A DNA stretch of 8,954 nt from Dehalococcoidia bacterium (GCA_030740315.1 JASLXN010000050.1:1-8954), one strand, 5' to 3'. Shown: positions 1 through 6,580, numbered from the stretch's first letter. The notes: generated by a model not told the origin, from the sequence alone. Made by a program: numbers and translations.

Positions 1-1425
1 AGCAAGCAGCATCACCAACCGGTCGATGCCCACGCCCAAGCCGCCGGCGGGAGGCATGCCGTACTCCAGTGCGGTAAGGAAGTCCTCGTCGGCTACCTCG
101 GCCTCCTCGTCACCCTCCTGGCGCATGCGAGCCTGCTCCTGTAGGCGCTCCCGCTGGTCCAACGGGTCATTGAGTTCGGTAAAGGCGTTGGCCACCTCCA
201 TGCCGCCGATAAAGCCCTCAAACCGCTCCACCAGGCGTGGGTTGTCCGTTCGGCGTTTGGCCAGCGGGGACATCTCCACGGGGTAGTCCAGCAGGAAGGT
301 CGGCTGGGTGAGGGTGGGCTCGACGAAAGTGGAGAGGAGCTTGTCCACCAGTTTGCCAAAGGTGTGTACCTGCCAGTCCCCGGCGCCGTGCCCGGCGGCT
401 TTGACGGCCGCAAGCAGTGAGGTGTAGTCCCGGTGCTCCTGAAAATCGACACCGGCATGCTCAAGAATAGCGTTCCGCAGGGTAATACGGCGCCATGGGG
501 GGGACAGGTTGATGGTGCTGCCTTGGTGGGTTATCTGATCGGAGCCTGACACCTCGCGGGCTAGGTGTGCCATCATGCTCTCCACCATCTCCATCACTTG
601 GTTGTAATCGGCGTAGGCCTGGTAGCTTTCTAGGGTGGTGAACTCCGGATTGTGCTTGGTGGAGATGCCCTCGTTGCGGAACACCCGGCCAATCTCATAC
701 ACGCGCTCGAAGCCTCCGATAATCAGGCGCTTGAGATGGAGCTCGGTCGCGATACGTAGATAGAAGTCCTGACCAAGGGCGTTGTGATAGGTGACAAAAG
801 GGGTAGCGGCGGCGCCGCCGGGTGTGCTCTGGAACACGGGGGTATCCATCTCCAGGAAACCCTGGGCCTCCATGAAGCGGCGTAGCGTCGACACTATCAG
901 GCTGCGGGTCTTGAGTGTCTGGAGGCTGGATGGGTTGGCGATAAGGTCCAAGTAGCGCTGCCGGTAGCGAATTTCACTATCGGAGAGGCCGTGCCACTTC
1001 TCTGGCAGGGGCAGCAGGCACTTTGTCAGGAGGGTCAACTCGGCGGCCTCCACTGTGGCCTCCCTCGTGCGGGTACGCATGAGGCTCCCTTGAACCCCGA
1101 TGATGTCGCCGATATCCAACTCGGCGAATACTTCTTTGTCCAGCGGGGTTAGCTGGGGGAGGCGCACCAGGACCTGTATCCGGCCGCTGCCGTCACGCAG
1201 GTCCAGGAAGGCCGCCTTGCCCATGGTGCGCAGTGACATTACCCGACCGGCTACTGTCACGGGGGAAAGTCCATCTGCACCCCGGGCCTCGCGGGACTCC
1301 AATAGCGCAATAGCCTGGGCGGAGGTATGGGAGCGGTTAAAAGAATGGGGGTAAGGCTCCACGCCCTGGGAACGCAAGCGGTTGAGTTTCTCCAACCGCT
1401 GCTGGGTGAGGCCCTCCAGAGGCAT
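1..1425 (-). CDS. lysS: Lysyl-tRNA synthetase, class II (3' end cut by window edge)
   Basis: Charges tRNA-Lys with lysine using ATP in the cytoplasm. Reading the minus strand from the ATG at 1425 gives 475 open codons up to the window edge, starting MPLEGLTQQRLEKLNRLRSQ. An N-terminal OB-fold (about residues 55-135) binds the anticodon. The class II catalytic core follows: a motif 1 region from about residue 185 (MEAQGFLEMDTPVF), motif 2 with FRNEG at 249-253 followed by HNPEFTTLE, and motif 3 GLGVGIDRLVML at 462-473 with the ATP-binding Arg469. The family usually runs about 490-510 residues, so only some 15-25 C-terminal residues are missing. The start codon lies two bases after the greA stop and has no clear Shine-Dalgarno sequence of its own, which suggests translational coupling to greA. 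All core motifs look intact. Identity is seen directly from the motifs; function follows from the family. Confidence 0.96.
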   Translation of the reverse strand, partial: MPLEGLTQQRLEKLNRLRSQGVEPYPHSFNRSHTSAQAIALLESREARGADGLSPVTVAGRVMSLRTMGKAAFLDLRDGSGRIQVLVRLPQLTPLDKEVFAELDIGDIIGVQGSLMRTRTREATVEAAELTLLTKCLLPLPEKWHGLSDSEIRYRQRYLDLIANPSSLQTLKTRSLIVSTLRRFMEAQGFLEMDTPVFQSTPGGAAATPFVTYHNALGQDFYLRIATELHLKRLIIGGFERVYEIGRVFRNEGISTKHNPEFTTLESYQAYADYNQVMEMVESMMAHLAREVSGSDQITHQGSTINLSPPWRRITLRNAILEHAGVDFQEHRDYTSLLAAVKAAGHGAGDWQVHTFGKLVDKLLSTFVEPTLTQPTFLLDYPVEMSPLAKRRTDNPRLVERFEGFIGGMEVANAFTELNDPLDQRERLQEQARMRQEGDEEAEVADEDFLTALEYGMPPAGGLGVGIDRLVMLLA

Positions 1426-1427
1426 GG

Positions 1428-1892
1428 CTACCGGACTTTGGTGATGCGCAGGTGCAGGTTGCCGCCGGGGGCTTTTACTCCCACCTTGTCCCCTGCTTTC
1501 TTGCCCAGCAGGGCCTGGCCCACTGGGGACTGATTGGAAATCGTTCCCTCCAAGGGGTTGGCCTCGGCGCTGCCCACAATGGTGAACTCCAGCGTCTTGT
1601 CGTCTTGGTCTATCACGCTTACTGTAGAACCCATCTCCACACGGGAGGCCTTTTCACGATGGGAAATGACTACGGCGTTCTTGAGGATGTCCTCCAACTC
1701 CAAGATATGCCCTTCCACGAAGGCCTGCTCGTTCTTGGCCTCCTCATAGTCGGCGTTGTGGTCGGTGCCACCCGTCTCCTTGGCGCGCTTTATCTTCTCG
1801 GCCACCTCAGCACGGCGCACGGTCTGCAACTGGTGCAGTTCAGCCTCCAGCTTGGACAAGCCTTCTTGTGTCAGGTCATATTGTTTTTGCAT
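1428..1892 (-). CDS. greA: Transcription elongation factor GreA, with an atypical tip
   Basis: GreA binds the secondary channel of RNA polymerase and stimulates cleavage of backtracked RNA. The 154-residue product has the family's normal length: an N-terminal coiled coil (about 8-75) and a C-terminal FKBP-like domain (about 80-154) with the typical SPVGQALLGKKAGD and APGGNL stretches. I start at MQKQYDLTQEGL rather than 12 codons upstream, because this matches the usual GreA N-terminus and has a good Shine-Dalgarno (GGAGG, about 9 bases upstream). The coiled-coil tip reads TGGTDHNADYEEAKNEQ. Aligned by eye to E. coli GDLKENAEY, the catalytic Asp41 and Glu44 are replaced by Gly and His, with one Asp between them. 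Cleavage stimulation may therefore be altered or lost. The gene is first in the unit with lysS, driven by the promoter at 2024-2052. Family assignment is firm; the functional change is inference. Confidence 0.95.
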   Translation of the reverse strand: MQKQYDLTQEGLSKLEAELHQLQTVRRAEVAEKIKRAKETGGTDHNADYEEAKNEQAFVEGHILELEDILKNAVVISHREKASRVEMGSTVSVIDQDDKTLEFTIVGSAEANPLEGTISNQSPVGQALLGKKAGDKVGVKAPGGNLHLRITKVR

Positions 1893-2023
1893 GGCCTCTG
1901 CCCTCCGTGTATAGCCTCCCGCTATCAAGAAAAGTTTCGAAATCGTGAGCGGTGACCCCCGGAGCTTCCCAAATCATGTAACAAAACAGACTGGGAACCG
2001 ACAGGCCCCTCAGTCTTCGTCAC

Positions 2024-2052
2024 ATTATAACCCAGCGCCGGTGCCTTGTAAA
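2024..2052 (-). promoter_or_regulatory. Sigma-70-type promoter for greA-lysS
   Basis: On the minus strand, TTTACA (2052-2047, 5 of 6 bases matching the -35 consensus) is followed by a 17-base spacer and TATAAT (2029-2024, a perfect -10). Transcription should start near 2017, giving a leader of about 125 bases before the greA ATG at 1892. The leader can fold a small hairpin (GACTG pairing with CAGTC, about 1997-2017), but I recognise no riboswitch in it. The promoter sits just beyond the end of the NDH-2 remnant. Confidence 0.75.
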
Positions 2053-2090
2053 GAGAATCATATGGTTTTGGACGGCCGGAGTAGTGATAT

Positions 2091-3033
2091 TCACAAGGGC
2101 AACCGGCTCCATCGGCGAAGGCCCAGGTGGGCGAGGTCCCGGCCAAAGACTAGGGCCAAGAGCCAGTTCAGGGCTACCCTTGTCCGGGTGTAGCGTCTTG
2201 GGGCCAGAAACAGGTATTCCAGGAGCTACAGCACCTTGGCGGGCGACCCGTACAGACGGATGAGGGGGAGCTTTACCGGCGCCAAGTGGGAACCCATGGA
2301 TACCAGATCTGCCGCTAACGGGGTCTTGAAGGCTCTCTTATCACCCTCCGTAGGGCCAGCCACGATATTCCTGGAGACGATGCGAGGCTGGCGCACGGCA
2401 GTATGGGCACAGGCGGGCAGGCTGTGGCCGGCCCTGACTTCCACAAAAGACGCGTTGTCCCCCAGGGCACACATCCCGGGCTACGCGGCAACCTACAGTT
2501 GGTGGTCTACCCTTATCCGTATCCGTCCCCTGTCATAATTCACGAGGCAGGCCTACCACCACTGGGCTGGCCCTTATCCCCGCGGTTCAGATAAGGGCTC
2601 AGGTGGGAACTACTTTATCATGGTTTATCTCCGCTCCCTCCGGCAGGAGGCGTGTAACCTGGGAGTCCAGAAACACCTCTATCCCTTTCCGGGTAAGGGT
2701 CTTCAGCGTATAGGGGGCCAAGCGTGGGCCCATCTCCTCCAGGAGATGGGCCTCGTCCTGAATCAGCAGGAAACACACCTGGGAGGGCGATACCGGATAG
2801 TTCTTGACAATGGAGCAGATGGCAAAATCCCGGAGTTAGACAATGAGGCGCACCCCGGTGGGCCCCCCGCCTATTACTGTGAAGGTTAGCCTTACCGGCT
2901 GGTCAAGCCCACGGGTGGCGGCCTCTTCAAACAAACCGAGGAGGTGAAATCCTTCTCTTCCAATGAGGCACCATCGTGGCGCGGCTGGGGCATACGATGA
3001 TTTGCTCGCCCCACTTTTGTAACGGTTGCCGCT
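2091..3033 (-). pseudogene. Decayed type II NADH dehydrogenase (NDH-2) remnant
   Basis: NDH-2 is a peripheral-membrane FAD enzyme that passes electrons from NADH to quinone without pumping protons. No intact gene lies here, but piecing minus-strand frames together recovers the family's order of motifs. LLGLFEEAA is followed by TVIGGGPTGVRL (the NADH-binding GxGxxG, about 2880-2845). Next come LLEEMGPRLAPYTLKTL, KGIEVFLDSQV, ALI*TAGIRASPV (the family's IWTAG, Trp codon now TGA) and CALGDNASF (the FAD-contacting GD motif, about 2474). PLAADLVSMGS and the C-terminal APRRYTRTRVALNWLLAL and VFGRDLAHL close it. In-frame stops fall at 2836-2838, 2599-2601, 2587-2589, 2533-2535 and 2226-2228. Frameshifts are needed near 2470 and between about 2945 and 2965. 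A weak match upstream (FSIAATVT, about 3030-3045) suggests it once reached the amidohydrolase start. The FAD-binding N-terminus (about 110 residues) is gone. The order and number of matches make this a confident recognition, although no search was run. Confidence 0.85.
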
Positions 3034-3051
3034 ATGCTAAATTGGTTGGGG

Positions 3052-4587
3052 ATGAAAACGCATGAGGCCCAACTTGTCCTGCGCAACGCCTGCGTGATTA
3101 CTCTGGAACCCGCCCGCCCTCACGCCGGGGCGGTGGCTATCCGGGAAGGGCGTATCATTGCCGTGGGTGATGCGCCCGTTGTGGAGGCGGTCACCGGCTC
3201 CGGCACCCGCACCCTGGACCTGGCCGGGGCCACGGTGGTGCCTGGCTTCAACGATGCCCACTGCCACCTGTTGGGCCTGGTGCAGGGCCTCCTCAGCGTG
3301 GATGTGTCCTCCGCCGGCTCCATCCCCGAGCTTCAGGGGCTACTCCGCAGGTGGGCGGAGATGGTGGTGCCAGGGCAGTGGATTGTGGCCACCGGCTATG
3401 ATGACTACCAGCTAAAGGAGGGACGCCACCCCCACCGCCGCGACCTGGATCAGGCCGCCCCCGTTCACCCGGTGCGCCTCCTGCACCGTACCGGCCACGC
3501 CTGGGTGCTGAACTCGGCAGCTCTGGACCGGATGAACATCCGAATTGATACCGAGGAGCCATCCGGCGGGCTTATGGAGCGGGATATGGACACTGGTGAG
3601 CCCAACGGCGTCCTCTTCGGCATGGCTGATTTCCTGCGTGAGAGGCTGCCCCCCTTGGGCGAGGCCGAGCTTCGGGAGGGAGTCCGGCGTGCCAGTAATG
3701 CCTTCCTGGGAGCAGGCATCACCTCCATCCAGGATACGTCTCAGGCCAGCGGCCTGGAGCAGTGGCGCCTCTTCCAAGGACTCAAAAGTGACGGGATCTT
3801 TGCGCCTAGGCTCAGCATGATGGTCGGCTTTACCTCACTGGATCTTCTGGCGCAAGAGGCCCACGCCACCGTTTCGCTGGAGGCCGATACCCCGCACCTT
3901 TGGGGGGTGAAGATTGTCCTGGATGAGGCCACCGGCCGCCTTAATCCTTCCTCTGAGGAGCTGAAGTTCCAGGTGGCCCGTGTACATGCATTGGGCATAC
4001 CGGTAGCCATCCATGCGGTGGAGCGGGAGGCGGTTGAGGCGGTGGCCTCAGTGCTGGAGCATGTGTTGCAGGCGTACCCCCGGCCTCACCAACACCGAAT
4101 AGAGCACTGCGCCGAGTGCCCCCCACCTCTTCAGCAGCGGCTGGCCCGTCTAGGGGTAACTGTGGTCACACAGCCGCCCTTCATCTACTACCGGGGGGAC
4201 AAGTACCTGTCCCATGCATCCCCAGAGGTGTTGCCCTATCTCTACCCCACTGGCTCCCTGCTACGGGCGGGCTTGCGGGTGGCGGGAAGTTCGGATGCAC
4301 CTGTGGTGCCCTTCAGTCCTCTCACCGGCATTTGCGCTGCCGTCACGCGCCGTACGGAGAGTGGAGGGGTGGTGGCCCCGGGGGAGGCCGTAACACCGGA
4401 GCAAGCCTTGGCCCTTTACACCACGGGTGCCGCTCACGCCGCGGGGGAGAGGGAGAGGAAGGGGAGCATCTCACCGGGCAAGCTGGCCGACCTCACGGTG
4501 CTCAGCGCCGACCCTACCGCCGTCCCCCCGGAGGAGATTGGAGACATACGGGTCACCATGACTATCTTGGGCGGCAAGGTGACCTAA
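3052..4587 (+). CDS. Amidohydrolase-3 family metal-dependent hydrolase (YtcJ/NfdA-like)
   Basis: Predicted cytoplasmic metal-dependent hydrolase of the amidohydrolase superfamily, in the branch that includes N-substituted formamide deformylase and many uncharacterised YtcJ-like proteins. The substrate cannot be read from sequence. In numbering from the upstream ATG at 3034, the metal-site residues are all present: HxH at 76-78 (GFNDAHCHLLG), Lys293 in WGVKIVLDEATG, His327 (AIHAVE), His354/His358 (HRIEHC) and Asp421 (GSSDAPV). An N-terminal beta-sandwich segment (LVLRNACVITLEP, IREGRIIAVGD) is completed by the C-terminal GKLADLTVLSADP, as usual. No signal peptide is seen. I chose the ATG at 3052 because MKTHEAQLVLRNA fits the family start. 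The ATG at 3034 would add six residues; neither has a good Shine-Dalgarno. A TGCTAAATT extended -10-like sequence (3035-3043) would place the transcript start at about 3050, so a leaderless message is possible. The gene converges on the flavoprotein gene downstream. Confidence 0.88.
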   Translation: MKTHEAQLVLRNACVITLEPARPHAGAVAIREGRIIAVGDAPVVEAVTGSGTRTLDLAGATVVPGFNDAHCHLLGLVQGLLSVDVSSAGSIPELQGLLRRWAEMVVPGQWIVATGYDDYQLKEGRHPHRRDLDQAAPVHPVRLLHRTGHAWVLNSAALDRMNIRIDTEEPSGGLMERDMDTGEPNGVLFGMADFLRERLPPLGEAELREGVRRASNAFLGAGITSIQDTSQASGLEQWRLFQGLKSDGIFAPRLSMMVGFTSLDLLAQEAHATVSLEADTPHLWGVKIVLDEATGRLNPSSEELKFQVARVHALGIPVAIHAVEREAVEAVASVLEHVLQAYPRPHQHRIEHCAECPPPLQQRLARLGVTVVTQPPFIYYRGDKYLSHASPEVLPYLYPTGSLLRAGLRVAGSSDAPVVPFSPLTGICAAVTRRTESGGVVAPGEAVTPEQALALYTTGAAHAAGERERKGSISPGKLADLTVLSADPTAVPPEEIGDIRVTMTILGGKVT

Positions 4588-4611
4588 AATTAGGTGAGAG
4601 GGATCACCTAA
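4586..4611 (-). terminator. Short hairpin plus T4, likely terminator of the nitronate monooxygenase gene
   Basis: A perfect 8-bp inverted repeat, TTAGGTGA (4590-4597) and TCACCTAA (4604-4611), has a 6-base loop. Read on the minus strand it is followed by TTTT (4589-4586). It lies between two convergent stops. The stem is AT-rich and the T-run is short, so it would be a weak terminator. The same TTAGGT arm can also pair with ACCTAA at 4582-4587, overlapping the amidohydrolase stop codon. Confidence 0.5.
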
Positions 4612-4634
4612 AGAGGCGGGGCCGCTGTGCCGAC

Positions 4635-5636
4635 TTACAGGAATACGGTAATATTACGTGTAAGCCTGTTTACAGAAGACGGCATAGCACCCACTATCTC
4701 TTGGAAGACCTCCTCAGCGCCGGCTACATTTTTTATCAGCCCAGCTACCTGTCCACAGCATATCTCGGAGCCTTCAGCATCACCCCCAGCTTGCGCATGG
4801 AACTGGGAATGCTCGTTCAGATACCCGCGTAGCTCTTCAGGGGAAGCGGCAGCGGCGTTCATCTCCAGATACTTCTCCGTGAACCGGTTCTTCAGGTCTC
4901 TGGCGAGCATCATGTCTTTAGGCAGACTCGTGGTGCAGGTGTCGTCTCCGCCGACCACAGCCTCTTTCACGGAGGGATGGGAGTTGGACTCACGGGTGAC
5001 CATAAAGCGAGTTCCCATGTAAACACCATCAGCGCCCAGGGCCATGGCTGCCAACAGTCCCCGAGCATCACATATTCCGCCTCCAGCTACGACGGGTATT
5101 GTCACGGCATCGGCCACCATTGGGATAAGGGTGAAGGTGGTAAGCTCTGTGAAACCCTTGTGACCTCCGGATTCAAATCCCTCGCAGATTACTCCATCCA
5201 CACCCACTTCAGCCGCCTTTTTTGCATGCCTTGCGGTAGAGACGGCATGGAGGACGGTTATTCCTGCATCTTTCAGCGCCGTGGTGTAAACATCTGGGCC
5301 TCCCACCGAAACAACGGCCACCTGGACCCCCTCCTCTATGGCCACCTCCACACACCTCTGGGAGTACTGCCGGCCGGAGCCGACCCCTACGGCGATGTTT
5401 ACTGCGAAGGGCTTCGTGGTGAGACTTCTTGCCTCCCTTATCTGGTTGCGCAACCTCTCGCCTGTAAGTCCCACATCCGTTTCAATGGCCGTAGCCCCCG
5501 CGTTTGGGCCTAGGGTGCCCATCCCGCCTGCGTTGGATACTGCGGCCACCAGCGCCGCGCCGCTTACCCAGTTCATGGGTGCCTGAACAACGGGGTAGCG
5601 GATGCGTAGAAGCTCACAGAGGCGATTGTTTTCCAT
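4635..5636 (-). CDS. Nitronate monooxygenase / 2-nitropropane dioxygenase family flavoprotein
   Basis: Predicted FMN-dependent TIM-barrel oxidoreductase of 333 residues, close to the family's usual 320-360. Characterised members oxidise alkyl nitronates; FabK-type enoyl reductases share the fold, and many relatives have no known substrate. Seen: RYPVVQAPMNWVSG (14-26), the glycine-rich SNAGGMGTLGPNAG (34-47), PFAVNI (76-81), GVICEGFESGGHKG (148-161, with the conserved GGH His159), VVAGGGICDARG (182-193) and ALGADGVYMGTRF (199-211) for phosphate binding. CGQVAGLI (294-301) is near the C-terminus. I start at MENNRLCELL because AAGGGAG lies about five bases upstream and RYPVVQAPM sits at the family's usual distance. 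An upstream in-frame Met would only add unrelated residues and overlap the divergent gene. The last 15 or so residues look unlike the family and may be a drifted tail. It is divergent from the VOC gene, so the two may be co-regulated. Confidence 0.9.
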   Translation of the reverse strand: MENNRLCELLRIRYPVVQAPMNWVSGAALVAAVSNAGGMGTLGPNAGATAIETDVGLTGERLRNQIREARSLTTKPFAVNIAVGVGSGRQYSQRCVEVAIEEGVQVAVVSVGGPDVYTTALKDAGITVLHAVSTARHAKKAAEVGVDGVICEGFESGGHKGFTELTTFTLIPMVADAVTIPVVAGGGICDARGLLAAMALGADGVYMGTRFMVTRESNSHPSVKEAVVGGDDTCTTSLPKDMMLARDLKNRFTEKYLEMNAAAASPEELRGYLNEHSQFHAQAGGDAEGSEICCGQVAGLIKNVAGAEEVFQEIVGAMPSSVNRLTRNITVFL

Positions 5637-5650
5637 ATCACTCCCTTCTT

Positions 5651-5667
5651 GATATAGTCCGTATATC
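5651..5667. repeat. Inverted repeat in the flavoprotein leader, possible operator
   Basis: GATATA (5651-5656) and TATATC (5662-5667) form a perfect 6-bp inverted repeat around a 5-base centre. It lies between the predicted promoter and the ribosome binding site of the minus-strand flavoprotein gene. A dimeric repressor could bind here, but AT-rich repeats of this size can arise by chance and no regulator gene is adjacent. Confidence 0.35.
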
Positions 5668-5703
5668 GCTATGGCCGACGGGCTGGGCGAGGCCCGGCAT
5701 TGC

Positions 5704-5739
5704 CAGTATAGTATACTGACACGGTGTTCAGATAGCCAA
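5704..5739 (-). promoter_or_regulatory. Candidate promoter of the flavoprotein gene, with a palindromic -10 region
   Basis: On the minus strand, TTGGCT (5739-5734, 4 of 6 to the -35 consensus) is followed by an 18-base spacer and TATACT (5715-5710, 5 of 6 to the -10). The -10 lies inside a perfect 15-base palindrome, CAGTATA-G-TATACTG (5704-5718). A repressor bound there would block the promoter. The leader to the ATG at 5636 is about 65 bases. I found no convincing plus-strand promoter for the divergent VOC gene. Confidence 0.5.
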
Positions 5740-5759
5740 AAGCAGCAACGAGGGGTTTC

Positions 5760-6185
5760 ATGCAAATACAGCTTCATCATACACATATCTTCGCTTCGGA
5801 CATGGAGGCTACACTCGGATTCTGGCGGGATATGATTGGTGCCAGAGTCCTGTTCGATATGGAGATAGCCGGTGCCCGCAATGTGATGATAGCCATCGGC
5901 CCCGGCAAGTTAAATATTTACGACCAGCCTCCTCGTGAGGGCAGGTGTGGTGCCTTTCACCACATTGGCATCCAGACGGACGACCTGGAAGCTCTCACAG
6001 AGCACATGAGAGGCAAAGGATTCAGGTTCCAGGGGCGGATAAGGGAGCACGGCTCCCTGAGATACATCATGGCGATGGCGCCTGACGATATCTTGGTGGA
6101 GATATTCCAGGCAGTCTCAGAGAATGCCTCACCGGAGAGACGGGGATCTTTAAAACGGGCCTTTGCCTTCGATGACACGGATTAA
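5760..6185 (+). CDS. VOC (glyoxalase/bleomycin-resistance/dioxygenase fold) family protein
   Basis: A 141-residue single-domain vicinal-oxygen-chelate protein. The family includes glyoxalase I, methylmalonyl-CoA epimerase and small resistance proteins; the reaction here cannot be assigned. Two beta-alpha-beta-beta-beta modules are visible: LHHTHIFASDMEATLGFWRD at the N-terminus and FHHIGIQTDDLEALTEHM from residue 66. Likely metal ligands are His7 (seven residues before the DMEA aspartate), His68, and Glu114 in ILVEIFQ, so the site looks intact. The hydrophilic last 20 or so residues lie outside the fold. The start is the ATG at 5760, supported by GAGGGG about five bases upstream. The gene is divergent from the nitronate monooxygenase-like gene 123 bases away, which hints at a shared job or control, but nothing links them biochemically. 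Confidence 0.87.
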   Translation: MQIQLHHTHIFASDMEATLGFWRDMIGARVLFDMEIAGARNVMIAIGPGKLNIYDQPPREGRCGAFHHIGIQTDDLEALTEHMRGKGFRFQGRIREHGSLRYIMAMAPDDILVEIFQAVSENASPERRGSLKRAFAFDDTD

Positions 6186-6236
6186 GGCGGTGTGGCTGAG
6201 CCCTTTCTTGGCCCACCTACCCGCCCAGTTAGATTA

Positions 6237-6256
6237 GCTGGGGGGCGCACCCAGCG
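6237..6256. repeat. GC-rich hairpin after the VOC gene
   Basis: GCTGGG (6237-6242) pairs with CCCAGC (6251-6256) across an 8-base loop, about 50 bases after the VOC stop. There is no T-run on either side, so it is not a canonical intrinsic terminator. It may be part of the same repeat-rich spacer as the cruciform at 6275-6325. Confidence 0.4.
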
Positions 6257-6274
6257 CTCCAGGGGCCCGTTGCT

Positions 6275-6325
6275 GTAGGGGCGCTGCTTGCTGCGCCCTG
6301 GGGCAGGGCTTGCCTTGCCCTTACA
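6275..6325. repeat. Cruciform-like intergenic repeat with nested hairpins
   Basis: Outer arms TGTAGGGGC (6275-6283) and GCCCTTACA (6317-6325) are complementary apart from one G-T pair. Between them are two further inverted repeats: GGGCGC/GCGCCC (about 6280-6299) and GGGCA/TGCCC (6301-6320). The outer and inner stems share bases, so either one long closed structure or two tandem hairpins can form. This layout resembles dispersed REP/MITE-like intergenic elements. No coding potential or target-site duplication is apparent. Whether it is repeated elsewhere cannot be judged from one window. Confidence 0.5.
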
Positions 6326-6524
6326 TGGGAAATTATAAGAGCGGTTTCTCCATCTGGTGCATCGAAAGAGGGTAAGGGTGGAAGTGTTCCGCACGGGGTG
6401 GGCTCGTTCGGGCCAATCCGTAAGAGAGGGTGCGAGGGTGTCGCCCCCGAAGAATAATACCTGACGGGAGGGTGGGAAAGGCGATGCCCGCCAAACGGCC
6501 TGAGACAGCCTGTATGGTAGCATC
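6326..6524. other. Gene-free spacer with G-rich near-repeats
   Basis: No open frame here looks like a protein, and the short minus-strand frames have arginine/proline-rich, low-information translations. The stretch contains related G-rich segments: GAGGGTAAGGGTG (6368-6380), GAGGGTGCGAGGGTG (6426-6440) and GGGAGGGTGGG (about 6465-6476). They look like decayed copies of one short repeat. I see no tRNA, riboswitch or promoter of quality. Confidence 0.4.
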
Positions 6525-6556
6525 AAAAAGGCCCGCCCGATTCATCGGGCGGGCCT
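6525..6556 (-). terminator. Strong Rho-independent terminator of the dehydratase operon
   Basis: AGGCCCGCCCGAT (6529-6541) and ATCGGGCGGGCCT (6544-6556) form a perfect 13-bp GC-rich inverted repeat. On the minus strand it is followed directly by TTTTT (6529-6525, the first T shared with the stem). It lies 25 bases after the stop codon of the downstream dehydratase subunit, where an operon terminator is expected. Confidence 0.9.
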
Positions 6557-6580
6557 AGGGTCTGCCGAACTAGGCCGAGA

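Noticed and set aside
93..464. Minus-strand open frame of 123 codons
   Set aside because: It is out of frame with lysS, which covers the same bases with intact class II synthetase motifs. The translation is Pro/Ser/Arg-rich shadow sequence.
1452..1955. Plus-strand open frame of 167 codons opposite greA
   Set aside because: It is the antisense shadow of greA. It has no recognisable domain, whereas greA has a ribosome binding site, promoter and full family match.
2236..2538. Plus-strand open frame of 100 codons in the gap
   Set aside because: It lies opposite the NDH-2 remnant, whose minus-strand translation carries the family motifs, so this frame is a shadow.
2091..2640. In-frame TGA codons of the NDH-2 remnant as recoded selenocysteine or tryptophan
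   Set aside because: The remnant also has TAA and TAG stops and frameshifts, and the neighbouring intact genes read normally with TGA as stop. Decay is the simpler explanation.
2620..2889. Plus-strand open frame of 89 codons
   Set aside because: It is antisense to the NADH-binding part of the NDH-2 remnant. It has no ribosome binding site and no recognisable domain.
4601..4613. GGATCACCTAAAG resembles the 3' end of 16S rRNA
   Set aside because: The match is short and lies within a local inverted repeat between convergent genes. No rRNA sequence surrounds it.
4116..4832. Plus-strand open frame of 238 codons
   Set aside because: It overlaps the amidohydrolase in another frame and then runs into the flavoprotein gene on the opposite strand. 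The Gly/His/Arg-rich translation carries no domain.
6182..6545. Two minus-strand open frames (114 and 70 codons) in the spacer
   Set aside because: They run across the hairpin repeats and terminator, and have compositionally biased translations with no motif and no ribosome binding site.
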